Assembly: GCA_001179505.1 (NCBI GenBank)
Contig: CDMY01000831.1
Span: 149,839 to 213,838, forward strand
Source: Vitrella brassicaformis
Taxonomy: Eukaryota > Sar > Vitrellaceae
Length of the DNA: 64,000 bases
Direction: 5' to 3'
In this document: positions 54,131-64,000 of the stretch, in pieces
How positions within the stretch are numbered: position 1 is the first letter of the stretch
Layout: every line of letters starts with the position of its first letter
Position numbers and translations under genes: made by a program
Notes under the pieces: generated by a model
Told to the model about the DNA's origin: nothing
Seen by the model: only the letters and a program-made list of their open reading frames with translations
Databases searched by the model: none

Positions 54131-55897
54131 GCACACTACATAGAACACTCTTCTCACCTTCAAACTCGGAATGACTGCCGCCGAAGCGCCCAAGTATGCA
54201 TAGACAAGCAAAGAAGACACGGAGGAGGCATGACTCATGAGCAAATCTGTGCGTTGTCCCTGTTTGTTCAAGCTCGCTTACGTACCTGTGCGGCCGCCGG
54301 GAAGGGAAGGCCGACACCGCTCCAGAAGCTGAAAACCAAGAAAGACAAAGAAGAGAGATGTCAAAAGTTCGTCACAAATTGAAAAGCCTTCAGCCGCGGC
54401 GACGCGAGGGAAGCGAATGACGACGTCGTCTGCTGAAAGAAAGCACGTAAGTACCATGAGCGTGTCTTCTCTTTGATAAGCTGCAAGACACAACGATGAC
54501 TTACTTGATCAATCCACTAGATTAGTCTGTTTCTCCTTTCCTTCGCCTGACCAGGGACTCCCATGTCTGGAAGGCAGCAAATGAGGGCATTGACGTGTGC
54601 AGTGAACACCAGACTCAGTGAGGCACTCACACACCTTCCCAGAAATCTATCGAGAAGAAGAGACGGGAACAAAAAGAAGAAATCATCGTTCCACCTGGAC
54701 ACTGAGCAGAAGAGGCACATGAGCACATTGACGGCACATAGCGTGCATTTATCCCTGCACATTATCCATACATCACACCATCACCACAGCCAGCAGATAT
54801 GAGACACATGTGCCAACCTGATCGAGGCCTTCTCGACGAGAGAACAAAGGCGCGCCCACTCCGCTGATGCCAGGCGGTCGCCAGCCGTTCCACACAAGGC
54901 AGGGCACCACCAGGCGAGGCGCCTTGCTGGGGCACGGCGGTTGAGGAAAAAAGTGGCCGATGCAGTCGGACGAGGTGGGAGGGGTGGGAACGAGGCGAGG
55001 CGGACAACATCAGCCGAAAATCAGCCCAAAAGGACAAGAAACGGAAGATCTGTGGCTGAAACAAGGCTGGAAAACCAAACGCGGCAGGAAACTGCGAAGA
55101 AACTTTCAAAATCCGTAGAATCAGGGTTTGCGGGTTTCTCGCCGTCTCATCGCGAAAAACTCGCCGCGAGCGCATTTCGCCGGACAGCAACAGACAGAGA
55201 ACGAAGGCAGAGGCAGAGAGCATAGCTGCTGCCGCAGACGGAGTCATTGCATTAAATCCTCTTCACTTTCGGCGGGTCCGTGGTGGGGCAGTCACATACA
55301 TACACACAAATTGCAGCGTTGAAAATGTCGTCTCCTCTCGTCGAGAAGTTCTTCCTTTTAGCCACCCAGCCAGCCCTCCATCTGTCTGCGCCTGTGTCGG
55401 GCAATGCGAAGATGGCCAAACTGGCCCGACACCGGCGTGTCTGTCTCATTCCGATTGCCCTCCTCTGCACTGATCTGCGTCACCCTCGCAAACACGGCTT
55501 CTCTGTCAACGTGCAACGTCTGTGACGGCGGCTGCGATTGCGCTGCAGCCAGTGGTGACCACGTCGGAGTGCGTGATGGCCACAGCACAATAGAAGACGG
55601 TGAATTGCGAGACCTGGAAGACAAGTAGGGAGAATATGCGTGGTTTATGTCTGTGCAGCATTCACTGACTGCACACCTGTCAGTTTGATCCGCCACGACA
55701 GTCCAATGAGCGTCTTGCTCTCGCCTTTGTCTTCGTCTGACCTTGAGCACGTGTTTGACAGCACGCGTGACGTCGCTGATCGGCGCGTCCTTTCCGTCAC
55801 TGCACAAGCTGTTGGCAAAGTGCTCGAAAGAAGACAACTCTTTATCGGTCTGAAGAAACAGAGGTATGTTGCCATACTCGGTTCTTTGCTGGCTTCG
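54131..55897. other. Region without a confident gene
   Basis: Some coding-like plus-strand text at about 55720-55862 (SSDLEHVFDSTRDVADRRVL and VGKVLERRQLFIGLKKQR, followed by a GTATGT donor) and at 55325-55525. I cannot assemble a gene. The rest shows nothing recognisable. Confidence 0.3.
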
Positions 55898-58800
55898 TCA
55901 TTGTTCCACCTGCGTTTTGAGTTGATCAGCTAAGGGGCCCAACAGGCAGGCAGCCAACAAATCGGCAGTCTCCACCCACCACCACACCGCCACAGCCCAC
56001 CGCGCCAACGCATCTCCATCAATACCCTCTGTGCTGATCCCACGCACTACCCCATCTGCATAGCTCAGCACTTGCGCCCACAGAGCACGCTCATCAGCAG
56101 AAGGGACAACGTCCAAAACGAAAAGCGCTTCCATCAGATGCATCACCCTCCTCAGCCACGAGAGCTGCCTGTCACCGTGCGGCCTGAGAGTCTCGTCACC
56201 CACCGAAGCTCCATACAGACCCAGCTGCCTGTGTATGTCGCTTGTTGGATCAGGCACAGCGTTGACAGACTCGAAGTGGCCGACCTCAGGTAAGAGTGAT
56301 GACGGACCGTCGCCGATTGGCACTTGCGAAGATGATGTGTCGGTCGGGGCACCTTCTTGCTGGTCAATGAGGACAGATGCTTGCTGCGCATAGTGTCTCA
56401 GCAAGGTCGCGGACGCCGTCCTGTGAACAGCGTAACAGCAAATAGCGAGTGTCATAGCTTCTTTTGCCTTCACGTCACTTCGTTTGTACCTGACGAATGT
56501 TTCATCCCGCCATTTCAGAGCAGCCAGCGCAGCCACCGACCGTTCCAAGTCCCCCAGCCAGCTCGCTACCACCTCTCCTCGCAAGAGCCTCACATGCCAC
56601 CATTCTACCGCAGCCTTGACGAACTCGAAGGCATTCTCACATTTGGCTTCCGCCAATGCGGTGAGGATCAGCGTGACACCGTGGTGCGAGTTGAAGGGAG
56701 ATGGCTGTTTGGCGAGAGGGAGCTGGCGGTGGGGACGCACATGTGTCGAGTCTTGCGTGAGGAGGGGGGCAAGGGCATTGCTTGTCGCCTGCCGACACAC
56801 ACACGGATCATCAACGTTCTTTTGCCCTTTTGCATCAGTGTGTCTACCTTAAAGAGCTGTGTATCGTCGAGGCCCGCCTCTGCGAGCGCGTTGAGCTGAT
56901 AGGCCACACTCATGGCGGACTGCGGCGCAGCAACCCGACCCACAACACGGCCCTCGACCAGCCGACCAAGAGAGGCCAGGAGTGGCTCGTGCTTGATCCG
57001 CAGGCGCCTCAGCAGCGACAGCGCTATGCAGATCTCCTCGCCTGAGAAACACCTGAAGGGGCCCAGCCATTTTTTGCATGCCTGAACCCCTCATTTGTCG
57101 GTGAAGTGACCTGATGTGTTTGTGGATGTGTGCGAGGAGAACGTTGAGTGCCAGCGGCGGCCGATAGTCCAGGAGGCTGAAAGATAAGAGGGCGTTGAGC
57201 ATGTCAGAACACGCCATCTCAGACACGCGACGAGGCAACACTGAAGGGGCCGACAACACGCACACGCACACAGACACAGATACACAAGGCGTCACGAGAA
57301 GAGAGAAATCGCGCCCCCCCGTCCCTCACATTTGCTCATCTCGTCGAAAAGCCGATTGTGTCTAAGCTCCAGAAATGCGTAAGCGTACAACACAGTGGCG
57401 ATGTCGCCGCCACCCAAGTGCTCCACGTGACTCAAAAGATACTCGCCAGCCACTCTGAGCTCAGACACAAAAAGAACACACATAAGCTTCCTGCTTCTTC
57501 CCCCCGTTGTCTCACCTGAAGACTCTCGGTTCCCTCACAGCTGCCTGTGCGAAGGCCTTGAGGACGACCGCCAGCCGTCTGGGCGGGAACTCACCCACCT
57601 GCATTACAGTCTGCCGCGTCAGGGCACGCCACGCCTCTCGCGAGCGGTATGAGAGCGCCGCGAAGCACTTGGCCACCGACGCGAGGTTGGTGGCGCTAAA
57701 GGGGACCGGACTTGACGAGTCGGTCAACAAACTGGAAAGAGAGGGAAAGATAGCATCAGTGTCTGCGTGTCTGTGTCTCTGCTCATCGTGTCAGTACCCA
57801 GCGATCATTTTGAGCAGTACAGTAGATCTCAGCTGCGCAGCTGTGAAGGCCTCACTGCCGTAGACACACACAGAGCACAGCCAGCAGTGAAGAAACGCAT
57901 GGACCTGCGCCTTTCCGTGTTGCCACGTTTCACTCACCAGATGAGGCCGATGTCCTGTCCATTCAGTTGATGGATGTGGTCAGGAAGGCCCTCGGCCACT
58001 GCCTCCAGCAGAGGCACATTCACATACGACACACGAGCCCACGCACCAGCAACACCTGCAATAACAGAGAAGGGATCCACGGGCATTCAGTGCAATTGTT
58101 CCACCCCACCCACCCACCTGCTAGCTGTCTGAATTCTATGGGTTTGGCGGGCCTGTTGATCCGCTCCATTCTCCTCCTCACAAGCCCCTCGTAACTCTCA
58201 TGAGCGTCGTCATTCAGGCCATCGGCATCGCTCTCGCCCTCTGCCTCTGTGGCCTCATCCAGGCAGAAGGACGGAACCAACTCAGACGCTGCTGCTTGCT
58301 GGTTGTTTGGTGGGGCTGGGGGTGGTGTGGCGAGGGCGAGATGGTGGCGCTTGATGGCCTCCTCAGAGAGCATCTCCATCAAAGGCACGTCACTAACTGC
58401 AGCATGCAAGGAACGAAACGTAGTGCGTGAAGGGACGGCTGTTTGTGTCTGTGTGTGTGGGGGCTGACTATTGAGTTTGGCAATGGCCACGGCGAAGACA
58501 TAAATGTCGACTCCATCGAGGCGGTCGCGAAGCTCAAAGGCGCGACGACTCAAGATCGACCAAAGATGGGGATGACGCAACTGAAAATCAACTGATTGTC
58601 AATGAGAATCTATATGTGCGATTCTTCCTCACTCACCTGCAGTCTGAGTGCCTCATTGACAGCCTTGTTGAGCACAAAGTGGTTGGCCCGGTCAAGCCGC
58701 GTCTTCGACACCTGTGGCCACACGCGGCCACGTAACCCTGCACAAAAAGACACCACACACGACTATCCATCCATTATCTTTTGCATTCATCGTCCGCCTA

Positions 58801-59294
58801 CTCATCGGTGGCCCAGGCTCGGTCATGGGCAGCGGGTGAGGCGGCCTCTCCCCCCGCATCCACACTGGCTGCCGACGCAGCGACACAGGGGGCGGGTAGA
58901 ACGCAGTCAACGAGTCATCCCCAGAACCGCCATTGTCTGCCTCTGATGCTTGGAGGGCGGTGGATAGGTCCGTGAGCTTCCACCTGGATATGCTGTGTCG
59001 GAGCTGGACTGATTTGCGCGAGGGGACGGGCCACGGGGCATGCAGAGAAGGCAGCGGGACAGTCGATGACACCGGCGTCGGCTGATGATCTTGATGCAGA
59101 GCTGTGTCACTGCTTGGCTGATGAGCTGGAGCCTGCTGAGATGCCGGGACGGGCAGGAGACTCTCTGCTTGTGGCTCCGCTGCTGCTGATGCTGAGGTTG
59201 ATAGATGCCGTCCAGAAAGCGATGGATTTCGGTGCTTGATGGACCCATTGACGGACAGGCGCACTGGAGAAGCTCTCCTCATCCTTCCTTTCAT
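55898..59294 (-). CDS. Large helical-repeat protein, probably organellar (FASTK/HPR-like), eleven exons
   Basis: Exons 59294-58802, 58737-58637, 58580-58469, 58396-58118, 58055-57938, 57854-57798, 57731-57516, 57454-57330, 57240-57111, 57052-56848, 56788-55898; 908 residues, all phases consistent. The start MKGRMRRASPVRLSVNGSIK is basic and Ser-rich, like a mitochondrial presequence. The body is made of paired helices such as PPRRLAVVLKAFAQAAVREP, GGDIATVLYAYAFLELRHNR, FDEM and MACSDMLNALLSFSLLDYRP. This (D-x-x-x-x-LxAxAxLxxR-x-x-L-F) resembles the helical repeats preceding RAP domains in alveolate and algal organellar RNA-binding proteins. No RAP domain was seen. A role in organelle RNA handling is inferred only. 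The ATG at 59282 is an alternative start. Confidence 0.65.
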
Positions 59295-60101
59295 CTCCCC
59301 AGGACCGATGAATGCGAGCTTGAAGACATACGGCGAGGGAAGGCGGACGTCTTCGACCTCTCCCTCCTCCCACAGATCCCTGCCTTTCCGCAGCCTCACT
59401 CGGCCTCTTGCTCGGCCTCCCCGTCACTTCCACCTCCATCCAGCGCTCGGCCCACACGCCGGGGCGAATCTCGGTCATCCCCTCGCTCTCTGCCTCCCTC
59501 CCCCCCTCACGGTCCCTTAGTGGTCCCTCGGCAGAGCCACGCCGAGCCCTCCGTCCGGCTTGAACAGTGAGGCAGACCTCTTCCCCCTCTTCTCTCCTCA
59601 CTCCCCCGCGCCCTCACAGAGCCACGGTGACCAACCCCGCGTCCGGCCTTCCGTCCGGCTTGTAGAGTGAGGCAGACGTCTTCCCCTCTCCCGCCACACC
59701 ATCTCGTCGTCGCTTGGCGTCACTCCCACACCACCCTCTTCCTTGCCGCGGCCCCTCTTCCTGCTTCCCTGCCTTCCCTGGCCTTCCCTTCCCCGGCCTT
59801 CCCTTCTCGGCTCCGTCTCCCACCAGCCAGCGCTCTTCCGGCCCAACGCAACTCGAGGGTTTCAGCACACTCCCGCCACACACTCTCGCCACTGGGACGC
59901 CCCCCGGCCGCCTCCCTGCCCCTCTTCTAAGGCTCTCTGCTTGCGCGCCCTCTGGCCCCTTCCTTCCCTGCTGCTCGTGGCACCACCGTCCTCCCCCTCC
60001 CTCTCGTCCCTCCCGCCGTCCTCCCCGTGCCCTCCTCAGGATTCCTCCAGCCCTTCTAGGCTCCCTGCCTCTCTTTCTCCCGCCACTCGCGCTTCGAAGC
60101 C
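59295..60101. promoter_or_regulatory. Divergent promoter region, pyrimidine-rich on + strand
   Basis: About 800 bp between the helical-repeat gene (-) and the intact family gene (+), rich in CCTTCC and CTCCC. A similar composition, and shared phrases such as ACCACCCTCTTCC, occur in opposite orientation upstream of array copy 1 (53250-53850), suggesting the promoter was duplicated with the gene. Confidence 0.45.
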
Positions 60102-61245
60102 ATGCCGCCGATCCGCCGCGTGAACAAGAGGGGACCGATGCGTAAGCGGGAGACCAGGTGGTATTGGCCTTCTCGCCCGATTTGGCACATGGTCGAGCTG
60201 GGTGAGGGGAAGCTGCAGTTTTGGGAACAATGCTGCGGCTGCGTGCCGTGCGGGAAGGCCACCACGATCGACCTCGTGTACCCGACGATCCGTGTCGCCG
60301 TCCGCCCGAGGTTCAAGAACTTGACGAACGCGTTGGTGGTGTGGCACGACAATACGGGGCTTGGACACACCATCGATTTCCACAAGTGCAGCCACGAGAC
60401 GTGAGCAAGGGGAGGTGGGGAAGAGGAAGGGGATGGGTGCATTGTTTCATTTCTCTCCACATGTGCTGTGTGGCATGTGCTGTGTGGCGTGTGTCATCGA
60501 TCTATAGGATCATTGACGGGTTCGACGCGGCCACTGGCGCGAAGGCGGCGTTCGAATGCCACAGTTCGGCCGAGCTGGGCGTCTGGTACGTGAGGCGACC
60601 GATCGACCAAGTTCTGATGTGTACCATTGTTCATCTGTTTGTCTGTCTGTCTCTTTGTCCAGGTATGACGCAGTGATGAACGAGGTTGCCAACGCCATCT
60701 GTACCAACGGCACGGCGGGCCAGCAGACTGGAGGGCAGCCCGCAGCCATGGAGGGCCCCATGCTCACCTCGGCGCCAGCCAGCCAGCCCGCCACGCTTCC
60801 ACCCACCACCACTGCCGTCGAGCCTGAGCCCGCTGCAGCAGCCGCCGAACTTCCCACTCACACGGCAGACACCGATCAAGCAGCACAGCAGCCGACGGTC
60901 CACCACGCCCTCTCCGAGGCCGACCACCCCGTGGAGGAGACGCCCTCCGTCGCAGACAGCGCGGCCAAGGCGGCATCGGTCATGGCTGGCGTGTACTTCC
61001 CGCACATCGTGGGGTTCCGCTCCATGGGCACCAGCGAGTCGTTCCAGAAGCGTGCGGGGTCGGTGATCTACGGCCGCACGAGTGTGGAGAGCGACGAGCC
61101 GACGGCGGGGAAGGGCGGCAGTGGTGCGGCTGCCCCGGCTGCGGCGGCTGCTGCGGCTTCGAGCGGCTCTGCTGGTGCGGGGGAGGGGGAGGGAGAGGAA
61201 GGGGAGGCTGCGGGAGAGTGGACCGTGTGGGACGATGACCGTTAG
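60102..61245 (+). CDS. Intact member of an unrecognised CCGC/WHDNTGLGHT gene family
   Basis: Exons A 60102-60400, B 60508-60585, C 60663-61245; 319 residues, phases 2 and 2. N-terminus MPPIRRVNKRGPMRKRETRW, then aromatic-rich YWPSRPIWHMVELGEGKLQF, a four-cysteine cluster (QCCGCVPCGKATT), a conserved core (RPRFKNLTNALVVWHDNTGL then GHTIDFHKCSHE) and DGFDAATGAKAAFEC. Exon C begins YDAVMNEVANAICTNGTAG and then becomes Ala/Pro/Glu-rich and disordered, with one ordered patch (GVYFPHIVGFRSMGTSESFQ). No signal peptide or membrane helix. No family is recognised. The Cys cluster and conserved His could bind metal (inference). Rearranged copies lie at 51020-53249, and its own 3' end is tandemly repeated downstream. 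Confidence 0.72.
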
Positions 61246-62625
61246 CTTAGACAGGGGTAATCAATCGTGTGCACTCACGACAAGGGAGGGAGTCAGGAAA
61301 GGGTCTACCTGTTCGTCTGGTTGGTCTGCTGGGGTTTTTCCGTTTGTCCGCACCTCATTGCCTGTCGCTCCCTGTCCGGCTGGCCTGTCCTTGTCTATCT
61401 ATCTCGCGAAGCGAACTGTCTGTGATTGGCTGTGCCGTTGTGTGAATACGGGAGGGGGGGGGAGAGAGAGAGGGAGGGAGGGAGGGAGAGAGCCGGCCCT
61501 GGCCGCCTGCACTGCAGGAAAGAGTGAATGACGGGCTGGCTGGCTGAGTGTTGTGTCGTGTCATGTGTGTGATCAGATGCATGGGGCGTGCAGGGGTTCT
61601 TTTTCGTAGGCCCTCTGATCGAATAGGATAGGCCGACCACACACACAGACGGAGGGAGGGGGGGGAGAAGAGAGGGAGGGGGACAGCGCGGGTGCGGGAG
61701 AGGGAGAAGAGGCTGCGGGAGAGTGGACCGTGTGGGACGATGTCGGTTAGCTTAGACAGGGATAATCATAAGACAGGGATAATCAATAAATCGTGTGCAC
61801 TCACGACAGGGGAGGGAGGGAGGGTGGGAGTCAGGCAGGAAAGGGTCTACCTGTTTGTCTGGTGTGTGCGCTGGGTTTTTCCGTTTGTCCGCACCTCCTT
61901 GGCCTGGCGCTGCCTGTCCGGCTGGCCTGTCCTTGTCTATCTATCTCGCGAAGCGAACTGTCTGTGGCTGGCTGGGTACGTGACATGCACCGTGCATGTC
62001 TGTTTTGTGTGAATACGGGAGGGGAGAGAGAGGGAGAGCTGGCCCTGTGCCGCCTGCACTGCAGGAGAGAGTCAATGGCTGACGGGCTGGCTGGCTGGCT
62101 GAGTGGTGTGTTGTTGTTGTGGCGTGTCGTATGTATGGTCAGATGCATGGGGCGTGCCGGGGTTCTTTTTCGTAGGCCCTCTGATCGAATAGGTCGACGA
62201 CACACGCACAGAGGGGCAGAGGGAGGGGGGGGGAGGGCACCGACATGAGACGACACCACACGAGGTTGGCTCACACACACCACTCTATGGCTCTCACTAG
62301 CCCCTCTCGCATGCAGTCAGTGGATTGTGGATCTCCACAATCAGAAGGGAAGAGAGGAGATCAGGTGCTCCGGGCGAGTTTGGTTGTCTGGGTGGCTGGC
62401 TGAGTGGTGTGTTGTGGCGTGGCGTGAGTATGGTTGGATGGGGTGTGCGGGGGGGGTTCTTTTTCGTAAGCTCTGATCGAATTGAATAGGTCGTCCACTC
62501 ACACACACAGAGGGGCAGAGAGAGAGAGAGAGAGAGAGGTGGCCCTGGCCGCCTGCACTGCAGGCGAGACTAACTGAGTGGCTGACTGGTTGGTTGGCTG
62601 AGCGGTGTGGCGTGTCGTGTGTATG
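61170..62625 (+). repeat. Tandem repeats of the gene's 3' end and flank
   Basis: Unit 1 (61170-61684) includes the last codons (GEWTVWDDDR and TAG) and 3' flank. Unit 2 (61685-62216) repeats it: GAGTGGACCGTGTGGGACGA, TTAGCTTAGACAGGG, TATCTCGCGAAGCGAACTGT, GCCTGCACTGCAGGA and GGTTCTTTTTCGTAGGCCCT recur in order. Units 3 and 4 (62385-62520 and 62535-62625) are partial. The unit is about 515-530 bp. Only unit 1 is attached to the coding sequence. Confidence 0.85.
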
Positions 62626-62843
62626 CATGAAGTACTGCGGCATGGATGGCATGACCGCAATACGCACGGACGTGGTATAGCCAGACCCCGAAGTGGGCTT
62701 TCAATCAATGCCTGCGTGTCCCTCTCGAGCAATCGATGTCATGTCCATGATCAATCAATCAAGTCGACGGAAAAACCACACGCCCGTGAAGTAATGAAAG
62801 GCCAACACATGCATATCCATCCATCCATCGATCTCTCCATCCA

Positions 62844-63999
62844 TCACGATTGCTGCTGCTCCTGCTGTGCCTTGTGTTGCGCCGCGGCGACGATTTCCTG
62901 CAGCCCATCCTGGTAGGCATCCTTACCGTACGCAGCGTAACTGACATGCCATGGACAACACATACACACACACACACACACGCCGACAGACACACGGTGA
63001 GTCGCTCGACGATGGGTCGATGTATGTCAGCTTACATGGACCAGAATACGGGAGGACTCCGTTCAGCCAGCGACTCGAGAGACAGCAGCAGAGTGCCCTG
63101 CAGACAAAACAGACAGACAAACAGACAGACAGATACTCATGGCTGAGACGTATGGATGAATTGAGGGGCGGTTGCGGCCTTACTGACCGCAGAGCCGCCC
63201 CTCCTGCGCGACGTGGTCGACCTGCAGACACACACACACACACACACGGATGCACGCCGCTGTGTGTATGCCTCGGTGAGTGAGTGCAGGTGTTTTCTGT
63301 ACTTGGTGATGATGTGTGTGAAGACGTCTTCGATGAGCTCAATGGGGTAGAAGGGCACCTCCTCCTCATAACGATTGCGATCCTGACCGATTTCCAATCA
63401 GTGGCTGCGGATGATGGCACCTGATGTGTGTGTTGCAATTGGTGTTTTGTGTGTTGCGAGTACCTTCTTGGCGTTGGATATGCCGAAGGTGACGTTGACC
63501 TTCCGCTTGCCCGATGACGACACGTGCCGATGCGTCACAGTCACCCAACCGTTCTTGGCCTGCACACACCACACACACAGAGACAGACACACACAGGTGA
63601 GAGCATGGATGTCCTATCTGTGTGTCGTCTCTCTCACCGCAGTCACTCTATGCTCCCTTGCCGCCACGTGCTGTCCATAGAGGCCCGTGAGACCTCGTTC
63701 AGGGTCGAACTGAAGGATGGCCGTGCCGATGGCCTCGGCTGAGTCGCCCTCACGGCCATACACAGACGCATTTCGACCAGAAGACGCTGAACACAAACAC
63801 ACCCACACATCCATCAGCCAGCACACACATCAGTGTGCCTGGCTCGTGCCGGCTCACGTGGCGGCTCGGGCGCCTTTCTTCTCCTGCCGATGTGGTCCTC
63901 GGGGTCGTCCTCGCCCTCCCACTCGCCGCCCTCACCCTCAGGAGGCTCGTCGCTGTCCTCATCCTCATCGCTCTCACGCCTCTTCCTCGGCTTGCTCTT
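62844..63999 (-). CDS. Unrecognised protein, 3' part (5' end beyond the window)
   Basis: Exons 63999-63858 (partial), 63786-63638, 63559-63464, 63382-63303, 63221-63188, 63097-63036, 62940-62844; about 219 residues visible, phases consistent. Starts in the window with a charged low-complexity stretch (ESDEDEDSDEPPEGEGGEWE), then AIGTAILQFDPERGLTGLYG, NGWVTVTHRHVSSSGKRKVN, PFYPIELIEDVFTHIITK, ESLAERSPPVFWSIYAAYGK and a Gln-rich end. The acidic N-terminal part suggests a nuclear protein. I do not recognise the family. Confidence 0.6.
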
Positions 64000-64000
64000 C

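Noticed and set aside
55358-55837. Minus-strand open frame of 159 codons
   Set aside because: No recognisable domain. The opposite strand in the same interval has coding-like text with a splice donor, and neither could be extended into a gene.
1-64000. tRNA or rRNA genes
   Set aside because: I looked for GGTTCGA-type T-arms and conserved rRNA words and found none in a convincing setting. A covariance-model scan would be decisive.

Overview
This is a nuclear window from a GC-rich protist with many introns. There are no operons or Shine-Dalgarno sites. Nearly every gene is split by short introns (mostly 60-110 nt) with GT-AG borders. Many 3' splice sites are preceded by TG/CA repeats rather than a pyrimidine tract. 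A doubly acylatable protein resembling the ISP pellicle proteins of apicomplexans, plus the intron style, GC content and CCCTAAA telomere-like repeats, suggest an alveolate. A chromerid-type alga such as Vitrella is my best guess; this is inference, not proof. All exon models were assembled by hand from open frames, splice sites and phase bookkeeping.

Layout. 1-4.6 kb: a decayed gene region on the + strand with a duplicated exon, a ubiquitin-like piece and an OTU-like piece, interrupted by in-frame stops. 4.95-9.55 kb: a divergent pair, an F-box-like protein (-) and a 14-exon PRPP synthetase with an N-terminal presequence and membrane segment (+). 10.5-12.7 kb: a coiled-coil RING protein (-). 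12.98-19.77 kb: two tandem modules of an ankyrin-repeat protein (-), the downstream one with a stop and a frameshift. 20.2-24.0 kb: divergent NOC4 (-) and a PLAC8 membrane protein (+), with start codons only 79 nt apart. 24.0-27.2 kb: gene-poor, with telomere-like repeats, a reverse-transcriptase remnant and a 300-N gap. 27.2-28.2 kb: a MORN-like repeat protein with one in-frame TAG. 28.5-30.5 kb: 7-dehydrocholesterol reductase (-). 31.5-34.9 kb: a secreted armadillo/HEAT-like protein of two exon modules (-). 36.2-36.5 kb: a second 300-N gap. 36.6-38.2 kb: a divergent pair of similar coiled-coil membrane proteins. 38.2-40.3 kb: repeats only. 40.3-44.4 kb: a related armadillo-like protein with signal peptide, membrane segment and C-terminal RING (-). 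44.6-47.9 kb: div­ergent UCP-like mitochondrial carrier (-) and ZCCHC9-like zinc-knuckle protein (+). 48.7-49.3 kb: the acylated ISP-like protein (-). 49.6-50.2 kb: a minisatellite in a decayed secreted-protein frame. 51.0-53.2 kb: a tandem array of rearranged, partly broken copies of an unrecognised gene family (-). An intact member lies at 60.1-61.2 kb (+). 55.9-59.3 kb: a large helical-repeat protein, possibly organellar (-). 61.2-62.6 kb: tandem repeats of the 3' end of the intact family gene. 62.8-64.0 kb: the 3' part of an unrecognised acidic gene running off the window (-).

The genes are mostly unrelated housekeeping functions (nucleotide, sterol, ribosome and mitochondrial) mixed with lineage-specific repeat proteins. 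The most unusual content is the scrambled gene array at 51-53 kb with its intact partner at 60 kb, and the ER-type armadillo-RING membrane protein. No tRNA, rRNA or CRISPR array was found.
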